Below are positions 1 to 11,700 of a DNA stretch of 64,000 nucleotides, piece after piece (position 1 is the first letter of the stretch; the number at the start of each line of letters is the position of its first letter). Position numbers and translations under genes: made by a program. The stretch lies in assembly GCA_948144175.1 (NCBI GenBank), contig CANXME010001994.1, positions 186,001 to 250,000 of the forward strand, read 5' to 3'. This stretch comes from Closterium sp. NIES-65 (taxonomy: Eukaryota; Streptophyta; Zygnematophyceae; Desmidiales; Closteriaceae). The notes under the pieces are model-generated. The model was given only the letters and a program-made list of their open reading frames with translations, ran no database searches and had not been told where the DNA came from.

Positions 1-1075
1 GTTAGGAGCGGTGACGACGTGTTGAGTCTCGTTGCGGTTGATGTAGATGTCCCTGTTAACCGATTGCAAGATGAGGTCGAACAACACCGTGCTCCGCTCG
101 ATCCACCGCTCCCGAGCATCTCCTTCCTCGGGCATTTTCTCCTCTCCCATTGCAAGTTTGAGCAGATTGTAGCGCTTGAAAATGCTCTTCATCCGCCCGC
201 TCCATTCATTGTAATTGGAGCCATCCAACGCCTCAATCTTGGATGGTGGCGGCTCACTTCTCTTCTCAGCTGCTTCTCAATTCCCTTGACTCATCTCCTC
301 TGCTCCCAATCACAAATTTCAGGTCCCCCCTTTGCTGTCCTCACCGAATTCCCACAATATTTTCACAAGTCTCGGCGCCAACAAAATTTCGGCAGAGTTT
401 CCCCTTAGCGAAAGTCACATCCAACCTCTAGAACTCAACTTAGGCACGCCCACAGGCCATGGTGGGTCTAGGAGGGTCTTTTCACTTTAGTAGACTCCCC
501 GCAAAGTCCTTAATTGCTCTGATACCACTTGTTATAGACTAAGGACGGAGCCTATAAAGATTAGGGGCCGAAATATCTCAAAATCGTTGGTCTAAGATTC
601 TGGGCAGAAACGTCGACTTCACAAGAAACGTCGTCGACGCAAAGTTCACAATACGAATCTCACGAAAATCGAGTATGTTGTAGCTCTAAAATGTAGCTAC
701 ATTTCCCAATTCGAATCACATCAAAAGATGCACTAAATCTTGAGTTATCAATATTGGCGCACTGAGGGATATGATGCCATAGATAGTTAACTCAATCACA
801 AGAGTCTCACAAGTTCACACAAGGGTATGAGAGGGAAGGTCCCCAAGGAGTCCCCAACCAAGGAAACCCCATATGCACATCAAATCCCGTCCCACTTTTA
901 CCTTTGTCACTTTTGCAACCCATGCCATCCACCTTACCCAACTTGGCCACATTTGCCAACCTGATTTGGCTCCTCCCAACCACTTGGCAGCAACAGTGAT
1001 ATTGACGAATTTCCCAACCCCCAAAAGTCTATACCTCTTATGGAGTCAACCCCACAACTTCCTGTAGTCACCACA
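1..1075 (-). mobile_element. Copia element A, partial (gag start, leader, LTR)
   Basis: Minus-strand Ty1/Copia retrotransposon cut by the left window edge. Read leftward from about 260 the reverse strand encodes the typical plant Copia gag opening (LDGSNYNEWSGRMKSIFKRY). A tRNA-iMet-type primer binding site (TGGTATCAGAGC on the minus strand, 516-527) lies two bases from an LTR at 530-1075. The LTR lies inside element B, whose integrase/reverse-transcriptase linker stops at this boundary, so A inserted into B after B was in place. The second LTR and the rest of the polyprotein are outside the window, so I cannot judge whether A is whole. Treated as a fossil. Confidence 0.8.
530..1075 (-). repeat. 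LTR of Copia element A
   Basis: The inner end is fixed by the primer binding site two bases away (plus-strand TGTTATAGAC starts at 530). The outer end is placed at CACCACA near 1075, because open Copia protein sequence of element B resumes right after it. The outer end is therefore inferred, to within a few bases. Confidence 0.65.
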
Positions 1076-4000
1076 ACCAGATATTAAAAGCATACGAATT
1101 TCTAACGTTCGTAACTGTGGGGAAGGAGGAGAGACCTGGGGGGGGACCAAGGGAGGGGGGGTAGCCTGCGACACACCTGACGGAGCGGGAACCGGGGGGG
1201 GTACCGGAAGAGAGGGAGCGGGAGGAGGAGGAGCTGGGGCGAGGAAGAGGGGAGGGGGGGGGAACCGGGAGACCTCGACAGGGGTACCGGACGTAGTAGG
1301 GGACGGACTCGTCGAAATTGACGTCACGAGAGTCAAAGAACCGGTGGGAGGGAGGGTGGTAAAAGGTGAAGTCAGAGGAGGCCTCAGGGAAACCAAGGAA
1401 GACACAGGGGACGCCACGAGGTGAGAGCTTGTCCGCAGAGGTGTCGCGGACAAGCGCCAAGCAGCCCCAGACACTAAACCTCGACGCAACACCAGGGGAC
1501 CCTGTCCAAAGACTGGTCGGTGAAGCCCCTGGCCGAGAGACGCGAGGCCAAAGGTTCAGCTAGTGAGCGGCGTACCGAGCCGCGTAGGGCCACAGAAAAT
1601 GGGGCGCGTGGGCGTGGATCATGGAGGTGCGGGCAATCTCCATGACCAGGCCTAGCCGGCGCTCAGCAACCCCATTCTGCTGTGGAGAGTCTGAAAGAGT
1701 CCAGGACTGGGTGATGCCCTGCTCAGCACAGAATCTGGCGAGAATACCGGAGCGAAACTCACCCTCACGGTTGGAGTGGAGACAACTGACACGACAACGA
1801 CGAGTACTCTCGGTGGCGAGCAGCCACCGGATCAGCGTAGAAGTCACGTCGGACTTCTTCGCCAAAGAAAACAAGGTGGTGTACCGAGAGTAGTCGTCAA
1901 TGACCACTAGGAAGAAGCTCTCTCGCTCAGGTCCAAGCCGGAGAGTGGGGCCCCAGACGTCTAAGTGGAGTGTCTCAAAGGGCTCGGAGGCTGGACGAAG
2001 GGAGGAGGAGTGAGGAGTGGCGCGCAGCCGACCCTGGACACAAGGACCGCACGGAGGAGCGGGGGACGGCGGGAGCGGCAGGAGGTCGCGGGGGAGGCCT
2101 AAGACAAGACGCTGACTGGACATAGCGCGGAGACGAGAGAGGGACGGGTGACCAAGGCGGTGGTGCCAGAGGAGGGCAGGGTGGGACAGCGACCGACACG
2201 AGCACGACGCAGCCACTAGACCTGGCACAGCTACCTGACTGGACCTGGCTACCTGGTGGGACGGGGGAACCGGACGGGTGTCGGTGTGGAGGGTGTACAG
2301 ACCAGAGCCCGGCTCCTAACGAAAAGTGGCCAGAGGGGCGTACGTGTCACCGTCCACACAGACTGCAGTGTCACCCGAAGGCTCAAACCAGACCCCGACG
2401 TGCTGTCTCGCCAGAGGAGCCACACCAACCAGGTTCCTAGAGAAAGTAGGAACGTGGAGGCCGGTCAGAGAACCAGAAGGGGCAGCTGGGCACGGGAGGG
2501 TAGTGGCGTGAGTCGCAATGACCGGTCCCGAAGAGGGATCGGCCAGTGCTACAGAAACCGGCGCCGAGAGTGGAGTAAGAGTCGTGCTGTCGCGGAAGAA
2601 GCACTGCGTCGCTCCGGAGTCCAGTGTGAAGGAGAGCGACGCGTCCGCCGAGGGAGCACCTGTACTAGTAGCTAGACAGGATCCTACACCAGCACCTACT
2701 CTAGCAACAGGCAAAGATCCTACGCTAGGTACAGGCAAGTAAACAGATCCGACAGCACTATAGTCAACATCAGCATACATGGCATAAGACCTAGCATCAT
2801 CCATAGACATATCAAACACAGCAACACCACGAGCAAGGAGTGGTCCCCAGCGCGGTGGCGGGGGAGCGGAGGGACCGTGGTGCAGGACGTACAGGTCGTC
2901 AAGACGGCTGAAGCAGCGTGCAGCAGAGTGGTCAGGGCGGCCGCAGTACGTGCCCCTGCGCGGACCTGTCAGGATCCAGTACTCACAGGGACCAACGTCG
3001 CGGCTGGCCGAGCGGGGTCCCCGACTAGAAGGGGCACCACTGCGCCCAGTGCTCGGGGGGCCCGTAGGTCTCCACTGCTGCGGGGGGGCCCACTGCTGCG
3101 AAGGGCCCCACTGCTGCTGAGTGCCCCACTGCTGCAGAGTGCCCCACTGCTGGGGCTGCTGCTGAGGCGGACGCTGCTGTTGGCCCTGGCGCTGCTGCTG
3201 CTGTCCCTGCCGCTGCTGCTGTCCAGGCGGTGGCAGCTGCGGAGGAGTCTGCTGCTGCTGCTGCGAAAACCCCTCACCACCGTCTAGAGGAGAGCCGTCA
3301 GGTCCCGAGTCACCCCCGCCGCCACCCCCGCCACTAGTACTACCGCCACCGCCGCCACCCGCAACACCCCCAGAACCCCCGCCGCCCTTCCCTCCCTTCT
3401 TGCCGGACTTGCCACGTTTCTGTCCGCCAGAGACAGAAACGGCCGCCGTCTCCTCAGAGGCAGAAGACGCGGCAGTGGCAAGCGAGGCAGTGAAGGTGGG
3501 AAGCTGTGGTACCGCACACCCCTCAAAGAGACGAGGAGGAGGCGCGGAAGAGGCGGAGGCAACAGCGAGGAGGTTACTCTCGATCTTCGAGAGAGCGGTC
3601 TCAAGAAGATCGATAGTAAGCTCAGTGGGGTGCTTCAGGAGAAGCGCGTCGCGGGCTGTGGCTAGACGGTCAGGGAGGCGAGTGACTAACCAGTGAATAG
3701 TGAGCCACATGGTGGGGGGTGCAAGGGCAAGCTGTTCCTCAGTGCAAGCGGCCTTGAAGCGAGCTTCAAGGGAGCGCAGGTGGGTAGCGAGGTCAGCGAC
3801 AGTCTCAAAGGAGGCGAGGTCAGGGTAGATAAAGGGGACGAGGAGGCGGCTGAGGGAGGCAGAGGAGGGAGTGGAATAGCGAGCAACAATAGCAGTATAA
3901 AGGTCTGCAGCAGACTCGACCTGAGTGAAGTGGACAGCCTCAGTTGGCGGGAGAAGGTCGGTCAGGGCGAGACAGGCAGCAGCGTCACGAGACTCCCACA

Positions 4001-4294
4001 CGTCACGAGCGAGGAACCGGCGCTGGTACTCAGCCTCCTGCTCGGAAGTAGGCGGTGGGGAAGTGGGCAGCGGTGAAGGCTGCGGCGGGGCGGGCAGAGC
4101 ACCGGACGCATGCGCAAACAGGTGCACGCCATCCTGGCGCTGGCTCCTAAGGTGGCGTTGGGCCTGCGTCAGCCAGGTACTAAAGTCGATCGCACGCCCC
4201 TCAGGGTCGAAACGGAGCACGCGAGACGTCGCCATGAGGGGCGAGGACAAGTGATAGCGGCCGCCAGCCGCGAGAGGAGGAGGAGAGGGAGGTG

Positions 4295-4795
4295 AGTGCG
4301 AGGCGGGTACGCGCAGGCGGGGCGCGCATTGGCTGGGCGCGGGGGGGCGGGGCGCGCGCTGGCGGGGCGCGCTTCGGCGCAGCGCGCTGGCTGGCGTGGC
4401 GCGCGGGCGCGGCGCGCTGGCGTGCGCGCTGGCGGGGCCCGCTGGCGTGGCGCGCTGGCGGGCGCGCTAGCGGGCGCGCTGGCGTGCGTGCTGGCGGGCG
4501 CGCTGGCGAGCTCGTTGGCGGGCGCGCTGGCAGGCGAGCCGGCGGGCTCGCTGGTGCGCCCGCTGGCGGGCTGGCGTGTAAGCGGGCTGGCGCGCAGGCT
4601 GGCTGGCGCGCTGGCTGGCTGGCGCGCTGGCGGGCTGGCGCGCTGGCTGGCTGGCGCGCTGGCTGGCTGGCTGGCGCGCAGGCTGCTGGCGCACTAGCTG
4701 GCTGGCTGGCGCGCAGGCTGCTGGCGCGCTGGCTGGCTGGCGCGCTGGCTGGCTGGCGGGCGCGCTGGCTAAGGGCGGGGAGGGGAGGGGCGCGC
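4295..4795. repeat. GCTGGC-rich low-complexity tract in the leader of element B
   Basis: About 500 bp of degenerate GCTGGCGGGC / GCTGGCTGGCGC repeats between the primer binding site and the gag start of element B. It is open in several frames because of its composition (Ala/Gly/Arg/Trp-rich), but nothing suggests a protein. Confidence 0.8.
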
Positions 4796-4905
4796 CGGCT
4801 GGGGTGTGGGGTAGGGCGCTGGCGGGCTGGCAGGGCGCAGTGGTAACCCTAGTGGTAGGGAAGGGCGGGCCTAGGACTAGGAGCGCTAACCTACTGCTGA
4901 TACCA

Positions 4906-5035
4906 TGTCAGAATGAGAACTACAGCAGAATGCGTTGTATTGACAGAATTGGGGTACATAACCTAACCCTAACTAGTTGTACCCCATATAGCCCAACCCA
5001 CTATAGGCTATAATATTTGACAATACTCTACAACA
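4906..5035 (-). repeat. Short LTR of Copia element B
   Basis: 130-bp terminal repeat directly abutting the primer binding site. On the minus strand it opens TGTTGTAGAG and closes with TGACA, the usual TG...CA. The partner LTR would lie left of the window, beyond element A. Confidence 0.75.
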
Positions 5036-5706
5036 CACTTTCACTACTATGGTAACTTCAGCAGTGTTTATAGCTCGGCAGCAGCAGCACCAGTAGCAGC
5101 AGACGCTAAATCGCTGGATCAGCTTAGGTACAAGCTTGTGAGGAAAAAAGGGCCTATGTTATACTAATCCCCAATATCGCCCTTACACATGTAGCACACC
5201 ATACCTCCGCACCTCCACTATGATTTAAGATATCGTAACACTCCCCACCATCATCTGACAACCAGACCACACTGCAACAGCAGCAGCAACAGCACCATTG
5301 ACAACAGCAGCAGTGGTAGTGGTGCCAACAAAACCGTGATTCAACTTAGAACAGCGGCAGAGCATCGGAACATTTCTACACTCTGCAGGCAACAGGCCGA
5401 CAGTCTTAACGTTTCTGTCACCTCCTATCGCAGAGTTTTAAAATATCTCAAGCTCGACCTTTCGAAACGATTTGGATCAATTTAACGATCCGCAGCAGCA
5501 CCAGCGGCAGCCCCACCAACAGCACCGCCAGGCACCGGAAACACAACCAACAGCACCACCACCAGTGTGGCAAGCAGCACCGATCCACCATGAAGCGGAG
5601 GACAAATTGATATCCGCATGCACCCAGAAGAAGCACCGGCCGGCCTTTGAGGCGTCTCAAACGGCAGCAGGAGACGACTTTGAGGCGCCTCAAAAGTTGA
5701 GGCGTC
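5036..5706 (-). other. 3' flank of phytochrome with an echo of its last exon
   Basis: Non-coding stretch between the stop codon of the phytochrome and the LTR of element B. At about 5585-5645 it holds a diverged second copy of the end of the last coding exon (the GRCFFWVH stretch can still be read on the minus strand). This is separated from the real exon end by palindromic TTTGAGGCGYCTCAAA units (about 5643-5712). The rest is rich in CAG/CAC triplets; I see no gene in it. Confidence 0.7.
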
Positions 5707-8700
5707 TTAAAGGGCAGCAGGAGCACCAGCTGCAGGCACACCGGCAACACCACCAGCAGCACCGCCAGCAGCAGCAGCACCGCCCCATCGTAAAGCAGAG
5801 GACAAGGGGAAGTCCACATGCACCCAGAAGAAGCAGCGCCCGGTCTCCCTCGTATACACTACCTCTCCCTTCATACTCTTCAGCATCCTCCTCATAAGGC
5901 TCAGCGAGACACCCTCTGCATTACTTCTTAACGCACCGCTCCCCGTGCTCATGCCTCCCACGCTCATCCCCCCGACACTGCCCCCACCATCGCTGCTCGC
6001 TCGACCAAAGCTTCTGTCACCGGAAGCAACGGCAGAGGAGGCAGCAGTTGGGGTGGTGGCGGTGGTGGTGGTGGCGGTGGCAGTAGAGGTGATGGCAGCA
6101 TTGGAGTCAAACATCTGGTTGATTATCTCCTCTGGGAGGCCCCGACCCGTGTGGGAGATTCTGAGAATGGAAGAGAGAGAAAGGGGGGGGGGGGTTGGCA
6201 GAGGGAGAGAAGAGGGGGAGAATGAGAATAGGTTGATGAGGGAAAGTTGGAGTTGAGCACGTGGTGGATGACATCTGTTGGTAGACCCCGACTTTTGAGG
6301 CGCCTCAAAACCGCGAGACATGAGACGACTTTTGAGGCGCCTCAAAACCGCGAGACATGAGACGACTTTTGAGGCGCGTCAAAACCGCGAGACATGAGAC
6401 GACTTTTGAGGCGCCTCAAAAATAGGTTGATGAGGGAAAGTTAGAAGTGAGCACGTGGTGGATGATATCTGTTGGTAGACCCCGACCCATGTGGGAGATT
6501 CTGGGAATGGAAGAGAGAGAATGAGAGCAGGTTGAAGAGGTGAGTCAAGTGCCTTGCTTACATCAAGTTGTTACTTACCTTACAAAGACCCATCATACTC
6601 TAACACACACTTGGTCATTGTGCACCTTACATAGCACCCACCCATCACACACCTTACATCGCGTTCTGTACCTTAGATCAAGTTCTGTACCTCATATCGA
6701 GTCCTGTATTTTGTATCGAGTCCTGTACCTTATATCGAGTTCTGCCATGGTTGTGGTCCCTCGGAAGAGTCGCGACCCCTTTTGAGTCACCTCCAGCTTC
6801 ACCAGCCCCGTGGCCTGCGTGTGGCTCACTGCTGCACACAGCAGCCCGCCCAGAATCTGCGGGAGTTGAAATGAGAGGATGGTAACAGGTTGGCAGAGGG
6901 AAGGGAGAGAGGAATAAGAGCAGGCAGCTTCACCAGCCCTGTGACCTGAGTGTGGCTCACCGCCGCACACAGCAGCCCGCCCAGAATCTGAGAGGGAAAG
7001 CAACAGGGGGTATGAGGAAGGCAACAGGACCCAAGCGGCAAGGGTGTGAAAGCAGAGAGGGTTGAATCTAGCGCCTGCAGTTGACCACCGGTGTGGGCTG
7101 GCTGGTTGGCTGATGACCCCCCCACTGTCAGCTCAGCCCACCCTAGCGTCTGTCCCTTATTCCCTCCCTAAACCTCACCTGCTGCAATCTTGGAGCATCC
7201 CCACACAGTGGCAGGGTAGTTTTGAGAATTCTCAAAACTAATCTCAATCTTGGAGCATCCCCACACAGTGGCAGGGTAGTTTTGAGAATTCTCAAAACTA
7301 ATCTCAATCTTGGAGCATCCCCACACAGTGGCAGGGTCTTCACGTCACTGCCCAGCTCGAGGGTGACCTTGGCGCCCTTGTGCATGGCCAGCAGCGTGGC
7401 CAGCAGCGAGGCCAGCAGTGTGGCCAGCAGCAGAATCACCAGCAGCGTGGCCAGCAGCAGAATCACCAGCAGCGTGGCCAGCAGCAGAATCACCAGCAGC
7501 GCGGCCAGCAGCAGAATCACCAGCAGCGCGGCCAGCAGCAGAATCACCAGCAGCGTGGCCAGCAGCAGAATCACCAGCAGCGTGGCCAGCAGCAGAATCA
7601 CCAGCAGCGTGGCCAGCAGCAGAATCACCAGCAGCGCGGCCAGCAGCAGAATCACCAGCAGCGTGGCCAGCAGCAGAATCACCAGCAGCAGAATCACCAG
7701 CAGCGCGGCCAGCAGCAGAATCACCAGCAGCGTGACCAGCAGCAGAATCACCAGCAGCGTGGCCAGCAGCAGAATCACCAGCAGCGTGGCCAGCAGCAGA
7801 ATCACCAGCAGCGAGGCCAGCAGCAGAATCACCAGCAGCGTGGCCAGCAGCAGAATCACCAGCAGCGCGGCCAGCAGCAGAATCACCAGCAGCGTGGCCA
7901 GCAGCAGAATCACCAGCAGCGCGGCCAGCAGTTTGCTCAAGCAAAACCATTTTTTTTCCCCACCACCTGCCTCTACTCACATTCCTATTCTCTCACCTGC
8001 TGCAATCTCGGAGCATCCCCACACAGCGGCAGCGTCTTGACGTCACTGCTCAGCTCGAGAGTGAGCTTGGCGCCCTTGCGCGTGGCTAGCAGGGTAGCCT
8101 GGCTGATGACTGCCCCACACACGGTCTCCATGGTGAACGGCAGCGTAGCAAGCGGTGCTTGGCTGGAGGGGTGGGGGGGAAGGGAGGACAGGGAGCAAAG
8201 GGTAAGGGAGGGATGTGAAATGGACTTTCAAGAGCAACTAGCATGGCCTCAGCAAGGCCAGACTGATCCCTTGCCCTCACACACTCCCCCACTCACTCCG
8301 CCCCTCGCACTGCCTCACTCCCTCACGCACCTCTGCACACTCACCCCTGTTCGATGGCGAGCATGTCAGTGTCGCTCACAATCTTCCCCAACTGTGTCTC
8401 CAACGACTGCTGAGTCGATTCACCTCTTCCCTAGGACCCCCAACCCGGCCATTCACTCCCTCCCTCACTCCCCCACTCACTCCCTCCCCCGCACACTCAC
8501 CCTTGTTTGATCGCGAGCATGTCAGTGTCGCTGACAATCTTCCGCAGCTGAGTCTCCAGAGCCACGCCCGTGCGCACCCACGGGAGCTGCTTTCCCGAGA
8601 ACCCCACGCCCATCTGCTTTACCCATCCAATGCTTCCCGCTTCACTCCCCATACTCTTTCACCCACTCACAAACCCACTCCCTCGCTCGCTCCCTAACTC

Positions 8701-11700
8701 TCTCACTCCCTCCCTCCCTCCCTCCCTCCCTCACTAACTCCCTCAGACTTGCACCCTTGCACAAGACCTTAAAACTCACCCCTGTTCAATGGCGAGCATG
8801 TCAGTGTCGCTCACAATCTTCCGCAGCTGCGTCTCCAGAGCCACGCCCGTGCGCACCCACGGCAGCTGCTTTCCCGAGAACCCCACGCCCATTTTCTCCA
8901 TGCGCGCAAACGAGTACGCCAGCCCATCCAACGGTCCTCGGCTCATCTCCCTCACATAAGCCACCTGCCTAGCCTTGTCTGAGGCGAGCTTTTCCGCAAT
9001 CTTCTGCTTGTCGACGGCTTGCCGGAGCTCCAGAGAGGCCGTGTGGAGGAAACAGAAGGCGCCCACGACAGAGCTTCCATCTGCTGAATGCCTTGGATGG
9101 ACAGATAACAGCAGCTCCATCAGAGTTCTCTGCGGTGGAAAGGGGTTGGGAGAACAGAAGCAAGGATTAGTGGGAGTTCCAGAGAGGCCGTGTGGAGGAT
9201 GCAGAAGGCGCCAACGACTGAGTTGCCGTCTGCTGAGTGCCGCGGGTGCACGGATAGCAGCAGCTCCATCAGGGCTCTCTGGAAGTGGAGAGTGGTGGGA
9301 ATGGGTTGGGATCATGGAAGCAGGAGTTAGGTTAGGGGTTCCAGAGAGGCCGTGTGGAGGAAGCAGAACGCCCCGACCACTGAGTTGCTGTCTGCTGAGT
9401 GCCGCGGATGCACGGATAGCAGCAGCTCCATCAGGGTTCTCTGCGGTGGAAAGAGGTTGGGAGCGTGGAACCAGGGGTCAGGAGTTCCAGAGAGGAGGTG
9501 TGAAGGAAGCAGAAGGCCCCGACCACTGAGTTCCCGTCTGCTGAGTGCTTGGGATGCATGGATAGCAGCAGCTCTCAACCCCTCTGAACCCCTAACAACC
9601 CTCACCTGGCGGTTGAGGAAGTAGGGGACCTTGACTGCCTCATGCCCAGCCATGGCCTTGCCTGATAACGTCATGAGCTTCGTCATGGTATCACCACACT
9701 CCATACTCCCACCACCTCCCCTTGACTCTCAATCTCGAGTCACGACAAACCTCTCAATCCCTGTAAACCCCTCACCTGGCGGTTGAGGAAGGAGAAGGGA
9801 ACCTTCACAGCCTCGTGCCCGGCCATGGCCTTGTTGATCACAATCAAGAGCTTTGTCATGGCATCGCCACTCTCCGTACCATCTACACCACCGTGGCCCC
9901 ACTAGAGCCCTCCTCCCTCACCCTGCTGAACTTCTCAATCCCTGTAAACCCCTCACCTGGCGGTTGAGGAAGGAGAAAGGAACCTTCACAGCCTCGTGCC
10001 CGGCCATGGCCTTGCTGATGATGATCATGAGCTTCGTCATGGCGTCGCCGCTCTCCATGCGGCAGAGGGAGCCAAAGACGTCCCCGATGAGCATGCGCTC
10101 CCACACCTCAAAGCGCGTGAACCCTGTTACCCTCTCCATCGCCGCGTTCCACTCCGTGCACAGCCCAAACTCTGAGCACCCAAGAGGGGAATCGGGGCAA
10201 GGGGGCAGGAGGGGGGGGGAGAAGAAGGGAAGGGGAAAAGGGGGAAAAAGGAGGGGAGGTAGAACCTGGTCGCTCCCTCCATCGCCGTATTCCACTCCAT
10301 GCAAAGTTCAAAATCTGCACACTCCCCGCCAACCCCACACTCCCCATCCCAACCATCACAACAACCACCACAACCCCAGAGCGTTCAATCAGCTCACCGT
10401 CACAGCCGAAGATGGGGGGGATGAGGGAGCTGTGCGCGTGCACAATGGCTTCATAGCCGCCCTTCACCTTCCTGAACCGGTCCTTCACCACCCTCTCCAC
10501 CGTCACATCCTGTCCCACGAAGCACACCCCCTGCACCTCCTGCTGCTGCTGCTACTGCTGCTACTCACAGCCACACCCACACACATCCACTCCCCATTCC
10601 AACCAACCCAGCCTCAGGGTGTGCCACTCACCATCGCAGCCTCAGGGTGTGCCACTCACCATCGCAGCCGAAGATGGGGGGGATGAGCGAGCTGTGCGCG
10701 TGCACAATCGCTTCATAATCCCCCTTGACCTTCCTGAATTTGTCATTCACCACCCTCTCCACCGTCACATCCTGCCCCACGAAGCACACCCCCTGCACCT
10801 CCTGCTGCGCGTCGCGGCTCACAAACGTATTGGCCAATAGGATCACAGACGACCCCACGTCAATCCCAAGGGCCTCGGCACCGGCTGTAGCGCCGCCGGC
10901 GGTGCTGCCAGCTGCTGCTGTGGCGGAAGCAGCTGCAGCGGCTGCAGCGCTGCCTGTGCTGGCGGTGCGTGCTGAGGGCCCGGAGAGGCTGCGCTCTGTT
11001 CCCCACGAGTGCAGGCGCAGCTGAATGTTGTGTGCCTCGCGCCCTGCCAGAGTGGGGGGGATGGGCGGAGTTGGGGAAAGGGAGAGAGGGAAGAGGGCTG
11101 GTTGGTTCTGTCAATACCCCTGCTGCACTGAGAGGCTGCGCTCCATTCCCCACGAGTGCAGGCGCAGCTGGATGTTGTGCCTCGCGACCTGTGTGGGAGA
11201 GATTTGGGGAAGGGGAAAAGGGAAAGGGCTGGTCCTGTCAATACCCCTGCTCTTGAGGAAGGGGAAAGGGGAAAGGGGAAAGGGGAAAGGGGAAAGGGGA
11301 AAGGGGAAAGGGGAAAGGGGAAAGGGGAAAGGGGAAAGGGGGAAGGGGAAAGGGGAAAGGGCAGCCCTGTGAGCGTCGTCGCCACCTTGTTGTTCCACCC
11401 TTCCACCCTCCCCCCCACCCCACCCACCGTGTGACATTAGAGGGCACACCCACCTTGAAAGGCAAGGTCTAGCGCAGCATGAAGGTGCGTCTTGGATGGC
11501 AGCCCTGTGAGCGTCGTCACCTTGTTGTTCCACCCTCCTACCCACCCCACCCACCCCACCCACCGTGTGACATTAGAGTGCACAGCACAGCCACCTTGAA
11601 AGGCAAGGTTGAGAGCAGCATGAAGGTGCGTCTTGGATGGCTGCCCTGTGAGCGTCTTCGCCACCTTGTTTACACGAAACCCACCAACCGTGTAACACTA

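Larger units (their letters stand above)
1076..5035 (-). mobile_element. Copia element B, broken, interrupted by element A
   Basis: Minus-strand Ty1/Copia element. In its own 5'-to-3' order: an LTR at 4906-5035, a primer binding site at 4894-4905 (TGGTATCAGCAG), a GC-rich leader, a gag region (about 4250-2316) with a Gln/Gly-rich stretch and a protease-like DSGAT motif, and an integrase region (about 2228-1560) with the HHxxC-type knuckle and integrase core (the LDVWGP and NGVAERR motifs are readable). The start of the linker domain follows and is cut by element A. Reverse transcriptase, RNase H and the second LTR are not in view. It is broken, with a few breaks besides the nested insertion, and clearly older than A. 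Confidence 0.85.

Noticed and set aside
1560-4250. Host gene for the Gln/Gly-rich protein on the minus strand
   Set aside because: Gag and integrase motifs and the adjoining primer binding site and LTR show it is Copia element B.
4292-4846. Ala/Gly/Arg-rich open frame
   Set aside because: Low-complexity GC-rich leader of Copia element B.
7143-8510. Gln/Asn-rich 376-residue and Leu-rich 265-residue open frames
   Set aside because: Both are products of the 27-bp minisatellite running into phytochrome exon 10 sequence in other frames.
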